Positions 46,742-54,866 of a stretch of DNA of 64,000 bases are shown one piece after another; the stretch's first letter is position 1, and every line of letters begins with the position of its first letter. Position numbers and translations under genes: made by a program. The DNA is from Hyphomicrobiales bacterium (GTDB taxonomy: Bacteria; Pseudomonadota; Alphaproteobacteria; Rhizobiales; Rhizobiaceae), in NCBI GenBank assembly GCA_017305925.1, contig JAFKJW010000180.1:1-64000 (forward strand), in the 5' to 3' direction. The notes beneath the pieces are model-generated. The model was not told the origin of the DNA, searched no databases, and saw only the letters and a program-made list of their open reading frames with translations.

Positions 46742-48250
46742 CTACGCGGAAGACTGGTTCTGCAGGATAGTCGGCGTCGCAGGCAAACGGATCCGATAGC
46801 GGACGCCGTCGGGCGTAAAGTCTCGATCGACAACGGCCTGCAAATCGTAGGGCAAGGTACGCATCAGCAATTCGGTACCGAAGCCTTCGCGAACCGATTC
46901 CGGCGCTTTCAATTTCACACCGGTTTCGTTCCACTCCAGTTCCAGGAGCGGGGTGTAGGACCCGGCGGAGACCGTACGCCATCTGATCTCAACTCGACCT
47001 GACCGGGTCGAGAGTGCCCCGAACTTGACAGCATTGGTCGTCAATTCGTGCAAAGCCAGCCCGATCGTTTCCGCGGCCCGGACAGTGAGCTCGACACGGG
47101 GGCCGTCAATCGTGACGCGATCGCTTTCGCGGGCAAAGGCGGTCATCAGCGTGTCGGCAGCCAGGGCAGCCAGATCAAGCCCTGACGACGGATCTCTGGT
47201 GACGGCAGCCTGCACGCGGGCAAAAGCGGCGATGCGGCCGTCGAGATGCATGCCCAACTCATCCACCGATCTGCTCCGCGCGACCGAACGGCGAACAATC
47301 GACCTGACGATGGCCATCGTGTTGCGGACCCTGTGCTGCAGTTCGGCGAGCAGGAACCTCTGAAGCCCTTCGGCTTCCTTCAACTCGGTCACGTCATGCC
47401 CAACGCCACCGATGCGTTTGACCTCGCCCATCTGATCGCGGATCGGGAAGTCGGTGTTTCGCAACCAGCGAATCTGCCCGTCGTTGGGACGGCGGATCCG
47501 GTATTCGAAACTTGCGCGCTGTCCTTCTCGGACCCGTTGGATCTGGCCAGTCACATGTTCGCGATCTTCCGGCAAAACGAGTTCGAGCCAGTTGCGCAGC
47601 GTGTCGCCCGACAGCGCCTCGGCGCGCGTCATACCGTAGATGGTTTCGAACGCGGGTGTCAGGTATTCCCAACGCAGCGTTTGCGCGTCCCGAACCCACA
47701 GAACATCTGAGGCAGCCTCGCCAAACTGTCTGAGGCGTTCCTCGCTTTCCCGGAGCGCCTGCGATGCCCGCACGTTGCTCGTGGTTTCCATCACGGTGTC
47801 CATCATGCCCAGAATGGTTCCATCGACGCTGCGCAGAGGACTGTAGGAAAAGGTGAAATAGGTTTGTTCCGGCTTCCCGGAACGCTCGATTATCAAGGGA
47901 TAATTCTCGATGAACGTTGCCTCGCCGGCCAGCGCGCGCCCGGCAATCGGCCCGATCTGGCTCCAAGCTTCGCTCCACACATCGGCAAACGATCTGCCCA
48001 GAGCCTCGGGCTTGTTCCCGAGGATGGGGCGGAATGAATCGTTGTAGATCATCGTCAGGTCAGGGCCCCACGCCAGCGCGGCCGGGAATGCGTTGTCGAC
48101 GACGAGACTTGCGTAGAGTTTCAGCTCCGGTCCCCACCGGCTGATCGGCCCAAGGGATGTTTTCGCCCAGTCGAATCCGCGTATGCGCCGAGCCATCTCG
48201 CTGTCGCCACGGGGCCATGGGGCTGTCGGTCGGCTGTTATTCGTTGGCAT
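46742..48250 (-). CDS. PAS-PAS HWE-type histidine kinase
   Basis: 502 residues from ATG 48250, overlapping the end of the Crp gene by 14 bases. Two PAS domains at about 40-165 (LTMIYNDSFRPILGNKPEAL) and 180-300, the HWE phospho-acceptor His in LLAELQHRVRNTMAIVRSIV, and the ATPase N-box region LALHELTTNAVKFGAL followed by WNETGV. No membrane helices. HWE kinases commonly feed PhyR and FATGUY receivers of the general stress response, which suits its place next to the EcfG-type gene. Confidence 0.9.
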   Translation of the reverse strand: MPTNNSRPTAPWPRGDSEMARRIRGFDWAKTSLGPISRWGPELKLYASLVVDNAFPAALAWGPDLTMIYNDSFRPILGNKPEALGRSFADVWSEAWSQIGPIAGRALAGEATFIENYPLIIERSGKPEQTYFTFSYSPLRSVDGTILGMMDTVMETTSNVRASQALRESEERLRQFGEAASDVLWVRDAQTLRWEYLTPAFETIYGMTRAEALSGDTLRNWLELVLPEDREHVTGQIQRVREGQRASFEYRIRRPNDGQIRWLRNTDFPIRDQMGEVKRIGGVGHDVTELKEAEGLQRFLLAELQHRVRNTMAIVRSIVRRSVARSRSVDELGMHLDGRIAAFARVQAAVTRDPSSGLDLAALAADTLMTAFARESDRVTIDGPRVELTVRAAETIGLALHELTTNAVKFGALSTRSGRVEIRWRTVSAGSYTPLLELEWNETGVKLKAPESVREGFGTELLMRTLPYDLQAVVDRDFTPDGVRYRIRLPATPTILQNQSSA

Positions 48251-48977
48251 CCAGGTGTGCGCCTTCCCGATCGAGATGGAGGTAGTTCGCATTGAACAGG
48301 CCTGCCCGCATGAGGCGATCGAGGTCCGGAATGGTAAGAATACGGCCGGAAAGATGGATCAGTTTCAGATTTCGCAGTTCCTGCAGCGTGCGGTTGACAT
48401 GCACGGTGGACATGCCGGTCGCGTCCGCGAGTTCCGCTTGGGTGACGGGAAGGTCGCAGGATTTTCCGCGGGTCAGCCCGGCTGTTCCGAGGCGGACAAA
48501 AAGCTCGCAAAGAAGATGTGCCACGCGTTCCATGGCGTCGCGCTGTCCCAGATTGACCGTCCACTCACGCTGGATCGCCATCGACACAAGCGCGTCCCAC
48601 CAGAGCGCCTGGGTGATGCGCGGGTGTCCGTCGAGGATGGTTTCGAAGGAAAGCCGGCTGATCTCAGCCACCCGAACGCTGGTGATGCTCGAGATGGAGT
48701 GATCCATTTCGCGCAGGATGAAGACGTTCAGGTCGCAGAGATCTCCGGGAAGGAAGAAGCCGACGATCTGCCGCCGTCCATCCTCCAGATGCTTGTAGCG
48801 GCACGCCCAGCCTTCAAGAACGAGATAAACGACTTTGGGCTTGTCGCCCTCGGTCATGATCCGTTCATGCGGCCCGAGGTTACGCTGTCGCTCCTGCGCA
48901 GCCCGCTCCAGCACCTCCTTGTCGTGAGAAGAGAGACGGACGAAATGTTCGAGCTTGCGGATGAGTGCTTTGGCCAC
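48237..48977 (-). CDS. Crp/Fnr-family transcriptional regulator
   Basis: 246 residues. A cyclic-nucleotide-type beta barrel (GDKPKVVYLVLEGWACRYKH, FFLPGDLCDL) and a C-terminal helix-turn-helix (VTQAELADATGMSTVHVNRTLQELRNLKLI). The cysteines needed for an iron-sulfur cluster as in Fnr are not present, so ligand sensing is of another kind. Co-transcribed with the HWE kinase, to which it is joined by overlap. Members next to HWE kinases are common in rhizobia. Confidence 0.9.
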   Translation of the reverse strand: MAKALIRKLEHFVRLSSHDKEVLERAAQERQRNLGPHERIMTEGDKPKVVYLVLEGWACRYKHLEDGRRQIVGFFLPGDLCDLNVFILREMDHSISSITSVRVAEISRLSFETILDGHPRITQALWWDALVSMAIQREWTVNLGQRDAMERVAHLLCELFVRLGTAGLTRGKSCDLPVTQAELADATGMSTVHVNRTLQELRNLKLIHLSGRILTIPDLDRLMRAGLFNANYLHLDREGAHLDANE

Positions 48978-49102
48978 ATCAGCCCCTCTTATGGGCGATA
49001 AAGGGAAAATAGCGCTATGGGCGTGGCCACTTATTCACCTATGTTAGTTTCCCGACCCAAGCGCCGGACTATTCGGATTCTCAAAGAGGAATCTGGGACG
49101 CC

Positions 49103-49483
49103 GTGTACAACAGTCAACAACCAGACGGCTTCGTCGTACTCGTCGTGGAGGACGAATACTTCATCGCCGACGAGATCGAGCAGGCGCTGCGGGCGGAAGG
49201 CGTCGAAGTCCTTGGACCGGTCGCCTATGTCAGCGAGGCTCTTAGCCAGATCGAGGCCCATCGGGTGGACGCGGTCATTCTCGACATCAACCTGCGCGGA
49301 GAACTTGCATTTGCAGTCGCGGATGAACTTGCGGCGCGTTCGATACCCTTCGTTTTCGCGACTGGCTACGACCCGCAGGTTACCCCAGAACGCCATCGAG
49401 CGGTTCCTCGTTGGGAGAAGCCTTACGATATCGGGTCACTGATAGCTTACATCTCAGAGTTGAGATCCGCTTCCAGATCCTGA
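49103..49483 (+). CDS. Single-domain FATGUY-type response regulator
   Basis: 126 residues from GTG 49103. VVEDEYFIADEIEQAL is the acidic pocket, Asp in AVILDINLRGE the phospho-acceptor, and FVFATGYDPQ the F-A-T-G-x-Y motif of the FATGUY receivers, which partner HWE/HisKA_2 kinases. Lys in RWEKPYDIGSL completes the site. Divergent from the Crp-kinase pair, the likely partner. Confidence 0.9.
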   Translation: MYNSQQPDGFVVLVVEDEYFIADEIEQALRAEGVEVLGPVAYVSEALSQIEAHRVDAVILDINLRGELAFAVADELAARSIPFVFATGYDPQVTPERHRAVPRWEKPYDIGSLIAYISELRSASRS

Positions 49484-49903
49484 GCCGCCGCCTGCTCGGC
49501 CGATCATCGACGATTGGTGGAGCAATTCTCCGTCCCGGTTCGAAGCTCCAGATGCGCGCCTTCCCTGGCATGGAACTTCGCGCCAAGCGCCGTGAGCTGG
49601 TCGCTGTGCCGATGCAACTCGCACGAAAAGCAGCCGCGACAGCGCGGCCTGCGCACGGTGAAGCTCGTTGCGCAAACGATACATCGGGAATTCCTTCCAT
49701 TCCGGCGACGCGTCCGAGCCGGCCGCGCCCCGGAACGCTCGACTTGGACCTGCCATGGCAGGCCAGGCGGGTCCAAGGGTCCTGAACGCCGCGGCGCAGG
49801 GAAATGCGCCGGCGGGAACAAAAGAAGGGGGGATTTGTTTGGGGGCGCTGGCTGAAGCAGCGCGGTGCGACGCCGCCTCCATTCACACAGAAGGGAAAAC
49901 CAA
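49484..49903. other. 420-bp stretch without an intact gene
   Basis: No gene is supported. The minus strand has a frame beginning MYRLRNELHRAQAALSRLLF and, in another frame, ELHRHSDQLTALGAKFHARE, which together look like a short helical protein broken by a frameshift around 49640; this is only a suggestion. The right end carries the EcfG-type promoter of the DUF892 gene. Confidence 0.35.
49815..49839 (+). promoter_or_regulatory. EcfG-type promoter of the DUF892 gene
   Basis: GGAAC at 49815-49819, 18 bases, then TT, located 65 bases before the ATG at 49904. Same spacing as the promoter of the nearby sigma factor gene. Confidence 0.6.
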
Positions 49904-50315
49904 ATGGCTAAGGAAAAGACGCTCGATGATCTGTTTTATGACACGTTGAAAGACATCTACTACGCGGAGAGGAAAATCCTGAAGGCGTTGCCGAAGATGG
50001 CCCGTGCCGCGTCGTCCCAGGACCTGAAGGGAGCTTTCGAGAAGCACAAGCAGGAGACCGAGGGGCATGTCGAGCGCCTGCAGCAAGTGTTCGAGATCCT
50101 CGGCAAGCGTGCGCAAGGCAAGACCTGCCCCGCTATCGAAGGCATCATCGAAGAGGGCGAGGAGATCGCCGAAGAGTTCAAGGGTACGCCCGCTCTCGAC
50201 GCCGGCCTCATATCCGCCGCCCAGGCCGTCGAGCACTACGAGATCACCCGATACGGCACGCTCAAGAACCGGCCTGGCGGACACGTCCGCCAACGAAATG
50301 GCCAAGGCGGCCTGA
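49904..50315 (+). pseudogene. Truncated ferritin-like DUF892 (YciE/YciF) stress protein
   Basis: The start is a normal DUF892 protein (KTLDDLFYDTLKDIYYAERK, ALPKMARAASSQDLKGAFEK, AAQAVEHYEITRYGTLK). After TLK the frame breaks: the expected C-terminus LADTSANEMAKAA is found in another frame ending at 50315, and about 30 residues between them, including the last metal-ligand helix, are absent. So a deletion not divisible by three has fused the two ends. Read in the first frame the protein would continue into unrelated residues until about 50450. YciF-like proteins are four-helix ferritin-like bundles induced by stress. Probably non-functional. Confidence 0.8.
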
Positions 50316-50319
50316 CATG

Positions 50320-50342
50320 CGCGGCCGCCCTCGGGCGGCCGC
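50320..50342. terminator. GC hairpin between convergent genes
   Basis: CGCGGCCGCCC, then TC, then GGGCGGCCGCG: a perfect 11-bp stem with a minimal loop right after the DUF892 stop codon and before the end of the convergent cysteine hydrolase gene. No T-run, so it may be a bidirectional pause or terminator element. Confidence 0.5.
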
Positions 50343-50382
50343 GGCACCTTCGTCCTTCGAATCAAGAGAGACGATCATCGAT

Positions 50383-50991
50383 TCAATGCCAGCTATCGAG
50401 GACTTCTGCTGTCGACACAGATTCGACCTGCTCACCGAAGCGTGAGCGGTAGAGCGTCATCACGGCATCATGTGTCTCGTCAGCCGAACCACACATGGCA
50501 TCCTGAGCGATGACCACGCGGAAGCCTCGATCAATGGCACCCAGCACGGTGGCAAGCACGCAGACGTCGGTTTCGCCCCCAGTGACAACCATGGTGTCGA
50601 TTTCGGAACCGTTGAGCAGCGCGTCGAGCCGTCCTTCCGTCCAGGGCGAATAGACCCGTTTGTCGATGACCGTCGCCGGTGGAACAAACCGCGCCAGCGA
50701 CGGCATCAGGTCAACAAGGGCCGGATCGATGTTTGCCAGCGTAACATTCGCCCACCGTCTGTAGTATTTCGCCCAGGCTCCCGGGCCTTCGCCAGGCCGA
50801 ACTGCGGGAACGAAGCGCGTGAACACCGTCTGCCGCGGATGGCTGGCGACCAGTTCCTCGATCGCCGGAAGAACCTTTTCCGCCCAGGGCAGCGGCCACG
50901 GACCGCCCGATGCGAACAGCCGCTGCATGTCGACGCAGAGATGGAGGCACCGCTCTCCCAGGCGGCCGTGTATCAGACCCTGCGCAGCCAT
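50383..50991 (-). CDS. Isochorismatase-family cysteine hydrolase
   Basis: 202 residues from ATG 50991; the start is uncertain since the frame continues upstream. Catalytic Asp in CLHLCVDMQRLFA, Lys in VIDKRVYSPW and Cys in VTGGETDVCVLATVLGAIDR are all present, with the usual cis-peptide TGGETDVC segment. Members hydrolyse amides such as nicotinamide or ureido compounds, or isochorismate. It lies downstream of katE and a DUF6894-like gene on the same strand. Confidence 0.85.
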   Translation of the reverse strand: MAAQGLIHGRLGERCLHLCVDMQRLFASGGPWPLPWAEKVLPAIEELVASHPRQTVFTRFVPAVRPGEGPGAWAKYYRRWANVTLANIDPALVDLMPSLARFVPPATVIDKRVYSPWTEGRLDALLNGSEIDTMVVTGGETDVCVLATVLGAIDRGFRVVIAQDAMCGSADETHDAVMTLYRSRFGEQVESVSTAEVLDSWH

Positions 50992-51073
50992 CGCCCGCCA
51001 CAGCGCATGGTCGTTGAGAGCCCGACCTTGCAAGGTCGCGCTTCGCGTTCGGGGAATTCCATGCGCCGAGCCT

Positions 51074-51583
51074 TCATCGCCGCGTCTCCCTTGCGGCTTG
51101 GGCCTCCTGCACATCGATGGCGCAAAGCAATTCGCCCCTCTCATTCCGAACGCGCACCAGCCAGCCGGATAGATCGCTCGTTCCGGGTTGCAGGTCGGCC
51201 AGAAGATCGATTGCGCCGCGAACCGCTTCCTCCCGCGCCGCTTGGAAGCTCGGCATGCTCGAAGACGGAACCTGCCGGCCTCCTTCACCATCGCGATATT
51301 CGAGGATGAAGACCTCTCCGCTCTCGTTAGAGGCCGCCGATACGTCGACTTCATCGAAGTTTCCGTTGCTTTGGGCCTCGTATTCGTTGGCGGCCATCCC
51401 GAAAGTGGCGGTCTGGACGAGAATTGCGCGCGCCCGATCGATAGCCGTATCGTCATCTCCTGGGCCATCCGTTGCCATATCGACCGTGACGCAGTTCCCA
51501 CCTTCACCGAAAAAGACGACACGCAAGACAGCGTCTCCATCAGGCGAAGTGGCTGAAGAGACGTTTGTTCGAACGATCTGCAT
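51074..51583 (-). CDS. DUF6894-like hypothetical protein
   Basis: 169 residues from ATG 51583, with GAGGA eight bases upstream. The N-terminal half (MQIVRTNVSSATSPDGDAVL) is of unknown type. The C-terminal half (SFQAAREEAVRGAIDLLADL, WLVRVRNERGELL) resembles the small DUF6894 family abundant in rhizobia. It lies 29 bases after the katE stop, hence very likely in the same transcript. Confidence 0.65.
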   Translation of the reverse strand: MQIVRTNVSSATSPDGDAVLRVVFFGEGGNCVTVDMATDGPGDDDTAIDRARAILVQTATFGMAANEYEAQSNGNFDEVDVSAASNESGEVFILEYRDGEGGRQVPSSSMPSFQAAREEAVRGAIDLLADLQPGTSDLSGWLVRVRNERGELLCAIDVQEAQAARETRR

Positions 51584-51612
51584 CGGGAATTCCTCGCCCA
51601 CGCTTGAGCCCG

Positions 51613-53721
51613 TTACAGCTTGACTGCCATCTCTCGAGCCCAGAGCCGGAGCTTGCGGCAGGACTCGATGAAAGTGGAGATCGCTTTCGGATCATCCAGC
51701 CCGACGAAGCCTTCATCCGCCGCCGGGTCGATGCCGGCCTTCTGGAACAGAGGGGCGGCCGTGGATGTAAAGCCGATGAACTTGCAGTGTGCGAATGCGT
51801 CGGCAACGAAATCCCGTGCGGCCGCCTCACCTGCTAGGCTCTCGGCTCCCTCTTCCGAGAGGATGAGCGCCACGGCGTCGAACAGAACCGATGGGCCACC
51901 GTCGATCATGTGCCTTCCCTCGATCCAGCTTCCGTCTGCGGCCTCGACGCCGCCGACCCTGGGAGCAACGATCTCCATCACCGCGCCTTCCTTTTCGATC
52001 GCTACCCGCAGCGCATTCAGGAGCGCCGCATCGGCGCCCGGGCTCACGAGAACACCGACCTTCCGTCCGGAAAAGCTCTCCGGTCCGTTCTCGATGATGC
52101 TGAGCGCCGGCGACGGCGGAAGATCGTCGCGAGGCGGAATGGCGGCGTCGGCGGGCTTGGGCAGCCTTTTGATGCCGAGCTTGTCGGCGACCGCCGCCCC
52201 CAGGGTTTCGTCGATGTTGAGCAGATGTGCCACCATCCGCTCGCGGATGGCCGGGTTTTCGCATTTGCTCAATTCGAAGGTGAGCGCCATCACAATGTGC
52301 CGCTGCTCGGGCGCGGTCTGGCTGATGAAGAATTGCCGCGCCTGGCTGTAATGGTCGGCGAAGCTCTCCGGGCGAAGGCGGACCTTCTGACCTTCCTCCG
52401 CGTCGGCAAAGGTCGCGAAGCCCTTTTGCGGGTTCTCGCGCGGGCCTTCACCCCAGGAGTTGGGCTGGTAGTTTGCGCGCCCGACAGGATTGCGCATCGC
52501 CATGTGCCCGTCCTGCTGAAAATGATGGAACGGACATTTCGGGGCGTTGATCGGGATGTGGGTGAAGTTCGGGCTGCCGAGGCGCTTCAGCTGCGTGTCG
52601 AGGTAGGAAAAGTTGCGGCCCTGAAGAAGAGGATCATTCGAAAAATCGATACCGGGCGGCACGTTCTGCGTCATGAAAGCGACCTGCTCGGTCTCCGCGA
52701 AGAAATTGTCGGGCATGCGATCGAGAACGAGGCGCCCTACCGGCACAGGTTCCAGGATTTCCTCGGGAATGATCTTGGTTGGGTCGAGCACGTCGAAGTC
52801 GAAACTGTCGGCGAAGTCCTGGTCGAACAGCTGAAGGTTGAGCTCCCATTCCGGGAAGTCACCCGCCTGGATGGCACTCCAAAGGTCGCGGCGGTGAAAA
52901 TCCGGATCGGCCCCGTTGATCTTCACCGCCTCGTTCCAAACCACCGACTGCATGCCGAGCTTCGGCTTCCAGATGAACTTCACGAAGGTGGATTCGTCCT
53001 CGGCGTTGACCAGCCGGAACGTGTGGACGCCGAAACCCTGCATGAAGCGGAAGGATCGCGGGATGGCCCGGTCCGACATGACCCACATGATCATGTGCAT
53101 CGATTCCGGCGTCAGCGAGATAAAATCCCAGAAATTGTCGTGGGCCGATTGCGCCTGCGGGAACGCCCGGTCGGGTTCGGGTTTGACCGAATGGATGACA
53201 TCCGGGAATTTGATGGCGTCCTGGATGAAGAAGACCGGGATGTTGTTTCCCACAAGATCCCAGTTTCCCTCCTTTGTATAGAACTTGACGGCGAAACCGC
53301 GCACGTCCCGCGCCAGGTCGAATGAGCCCTTTGATCCCGCCACCGTGGAGAATCGAACAAAGACCGGCGTCTTTTCGCCTGCGCGCTGGAAGATGTCCGC
53401 GCGCGTGTAGGCCGCCAAAGATTCGTAGGTCTCGAAATAGCCGTGCGCGCCGTAGCCACGGGCATGCACGACGCGTTCGGGGATACGCTCGTGGTCGAAA
53501 TGAAAGATCTTCTCGCGGAAGTGAAAATCCTCGATCAGCGCCGGGCCGCGCTCTCCGATCTTCAACGTGTTCTGGTCGTCGGACACCGGTATGCCCTGCG
53601 CTGTCGTCAAGGCATCGCCGTCGCCCTCGGCAATCTGATGCAATTCGCCGCCGTTGCCGCGAACAAGCTTCTGGTCGTGGATTTCCGCTGCTGAAGTCCT
53701 GCTCTTGCCGCTCCTGGCCAT
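51613..53721 (-). CDS. katE: Large-subunit monofunctional catalase (KatE/HPII type)
   Basis: 702 residues from ATG 53721, close to the length of HPII. It splits H2O2 into water and oxygen. Active-site His in [15 protein letters not shown], the Asn region in [20 protein letters not shown], and heme-ligand Tyr in [13 protein letters not shown] are seen. The extra C-terminal flavodoxin-like domain of large catalases spans about 545-702 ([34 protein letters not shown]). Two EcfG-type promoters lie upstream, which fits its known place in the general stress regulon of rhizobia. Cytoplasmic. Confidence 0.95.
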   Translation of the reverse strand: MARSGKSRTSAAEIHDQKLVRGNGGELHQIAEGDGDALTTAQGIPVSDDQNTLKIGERGPALIEDFHFREKIFHFDHERIPERVVHARGYGAHGYFETYESLAAYTRADIFQRAGEKTPVFVRFSTVAGSKGSFDLARDVRGFAVKFYTKEGNWDLVGNNIPVFFIQDAIKFPDVIHSVKPEPDRAFPQAQSAHDNFWDFISLTPESMHMIMWVMSDRAIPRSFRFMQGFGVHTFRLVNAEDESTFVKFIWKPKLGMQSVVWNEAVKINGADPDFHRRDLWSAIQAGDFPEWELNLQLFDQDFADSFDFDVLDPTKIIPEEILEPVPVGRLVLDRMPDNFFAETEQVAFMTQNVPPGIDFSNDPLLQGRNFSYLDTQLKRLGSPNFTHIPINAPKCPFHHFQQDGHMAMRNPVGRANYQPNSWGEGPRENPQKGFATFADAEEGQKVRLRPESFADHYSQARQFFISQTAPEQRHIVMALTFELSKCENPAIRERMVAHLLNIDETLGAAVADKLGIKRLPKPADAAIPPRDDLPPSPALSIIENGPESFSGRKVGVLVSPGADAALLNALRVAIEKEGAVMEIVAPRVGGVEAADGSWIEGRHMIDGGPSVLFDAVALILSEEGAESLAGEAAARDFVADAFAHCKFIGFTSTAAPLFQKAGIDPAADEGFVGLDDPKAISTFIESCRKLRLWAREMAVKL

Positions 53722-53755
53722 CGCTCGGTCACTCCGTTGAATGGAACGAGGACCG

Positions 53756-53780
53756 AACAGAGCTCCTGTCCGATTGTTCC
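53756..53780 (-). promoter_or_regulatory. EcfG-type promoter, katE proximal
   Basis: On the minus strand GGAAC at 53780-53776, 18 bases, TT at 53757-53756. It ends 35 bases before the katE start. Confidence 0.65.
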
Positions 53781-53897
53781 GCGACCCGACGTCGCCGCAG
53801 CAGGCATCGAGGCCGCGGATGTCGCCTGTGTAGGTTGCGCCGCTGTGTGGCTGCCAACGGGTCGGTGGCATTGGGTCATTCTTGTGCGCCGAGACCG

Positions 53898-53922
53898 AAC
53901 AAACCGTCCGACGCGTTGTTCC
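53898..53922 (-). promoter_or_regulatory. EcfG-type promoter, katE distal
   Basis: On the minus strand GGAAC at 53922-53918, 18 bases, TT at 53899-53898. A second copy, 142 bases upstream of the first one with the same spacing. Confidence 0.55.
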
Positions 53923-53940
53923 CGTGCCGGCGGATGCTCC

Positions 53941-53965
53941 GGAACAATGCGACATTTCCAGGGTT
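53941..53965 (+). promoter_or_regulatory. EcfG-type promoter toward the DUF3175 gene
   Basis: GGAAC at 53941-53945, 18 bases, TT at 53964-53965, pointing away from katE toward the gene at 54153. Leader would be about 180 bases. The rest of 53722-54152 contains no gene I can support. Confidence 0.55.
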
Positions 53966-54152
53966 AGGTAGGACTCGCCAATTACGAGGATGCCGCTTCG
54001 CGTGATTGCGGGGCGGCAGCAGGCGTCGCCTTGAATGGAAACTGATGTCTCGTAGCCACGGCGAGATCATCGCCTCCGCATCCGAACGATCCCGGCGACA
54101 CCGGGAAATTGGGATTCAGAGTCGTGCATCGCCCATCGGACGGAGAAGCTCC

Positions 54153-54443
54153 ATGCCCAAAGAGGTGGAAAAATGGTCGGCGGACGTCACGGAACACAGC
54201 GATGCTCTCGAATTGGAAGCGCATGTGTTCGAGAAGGACGACCCGAAGGAGATCGCAGCCTCCTTGAAGCGGTCTGCCGATAAGAGCGACAAGCGCAAGA
54301 CGGAGCCGTTCCGCTCCGCGATGTCCATGCTGACTTTCTACATCAACCGCGCCGGCAAGAACCTTTCGGCGAGCCGGAGGAAGGTGTTGGAGGAGGCGAA
54401 GGACGAGTTGCGGCGCGTCTACGGACGGGCTGCCAAGGATTGA
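54153..54443 (+). CDS. DUF3175 family protein
   Basis: 96 residues from ATG 54153, preceded by GGAGAAG. The family pattern is clear: KWSADVTEHSDALELEAHVF, the DDPKEIAASLKRSADKS segment, FRSAMSMLTFYINRAGKNLS and ending with KVLEEAKDELRRVYGR. Function unknown; the EcfG-type promoter places it in the general stress response. Confidence 0.85.
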   Translation: MPKEVEKWSADVTEHSDALELEAHVFEKDDPKEIAASLKRSADKSDKRKTEPFRSAMSMLTFYINRAGKNLSASRRKVLEEAKDELRRVYGRAAKD

Positions 54444-54449
54444 AAAGCT

Positions 54450-54866
54450 TTACCGGTCGGATGAGCGATCGGATGCTCGTCCTTGCAGTCCGATCCCATG
54501 GTTCATGATACGCGCAAGCGCCTCCATCAACTCGACCATGCTCACGGGCTTCTCGTACCGTGGGACGTGATCGTATCGGGACGGAATGGCGGACGCGTCA
54601 TATCCCGTCGTGAAGACGAATGGGGTATCGCGGCCGACCAGCAGATCGGCGACAGGATAGACCATCTCGCCGCCGAGATTGACATCGAGAATGGCGCCGT
54701 CGATGCGCGTTTCCCGCTGCACCAGATCAGCCGCCCGCCCGACGGTACCTACCGGGCCCAGCACGACGGCCCCTGCGTCGGTCAATTCCATCCGCAATTC
54801 GTCGGCGAGCAGGTACTCATCCTCGGCCACAAGAATCCGAGAGCGCCGGAGGGACCGCTCAACCAT
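54450..54866 (-). CDS. Single-domain FATGUY-type response regulator
   Basis: 138 residues. VAEDEYLLADELRMELT, phospho-acceptor Asp in GAILDVNLGGE, FVFTTGYDAS as a variant of the FATGUY motif, and Lys in RYEKPVSMVEL. It overlaps the end of the HWE kinase gene by 8 bases, so the two are translationally coupled and almost certainly a cognate pair. Confidence 0.9.
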   Translation of the reverse strand: MVERSLRRSRILVAEDEYLLADELRMELTDAGAVVLGPVGTVGRAADLVQRETRIDGAILDVNLGGEMVYPVADLLVGRDTPFVFTTGYDASAIPSRYDHVPRYEKPVSMVELMEALARIMNHGIGLQGRASDRSSDR

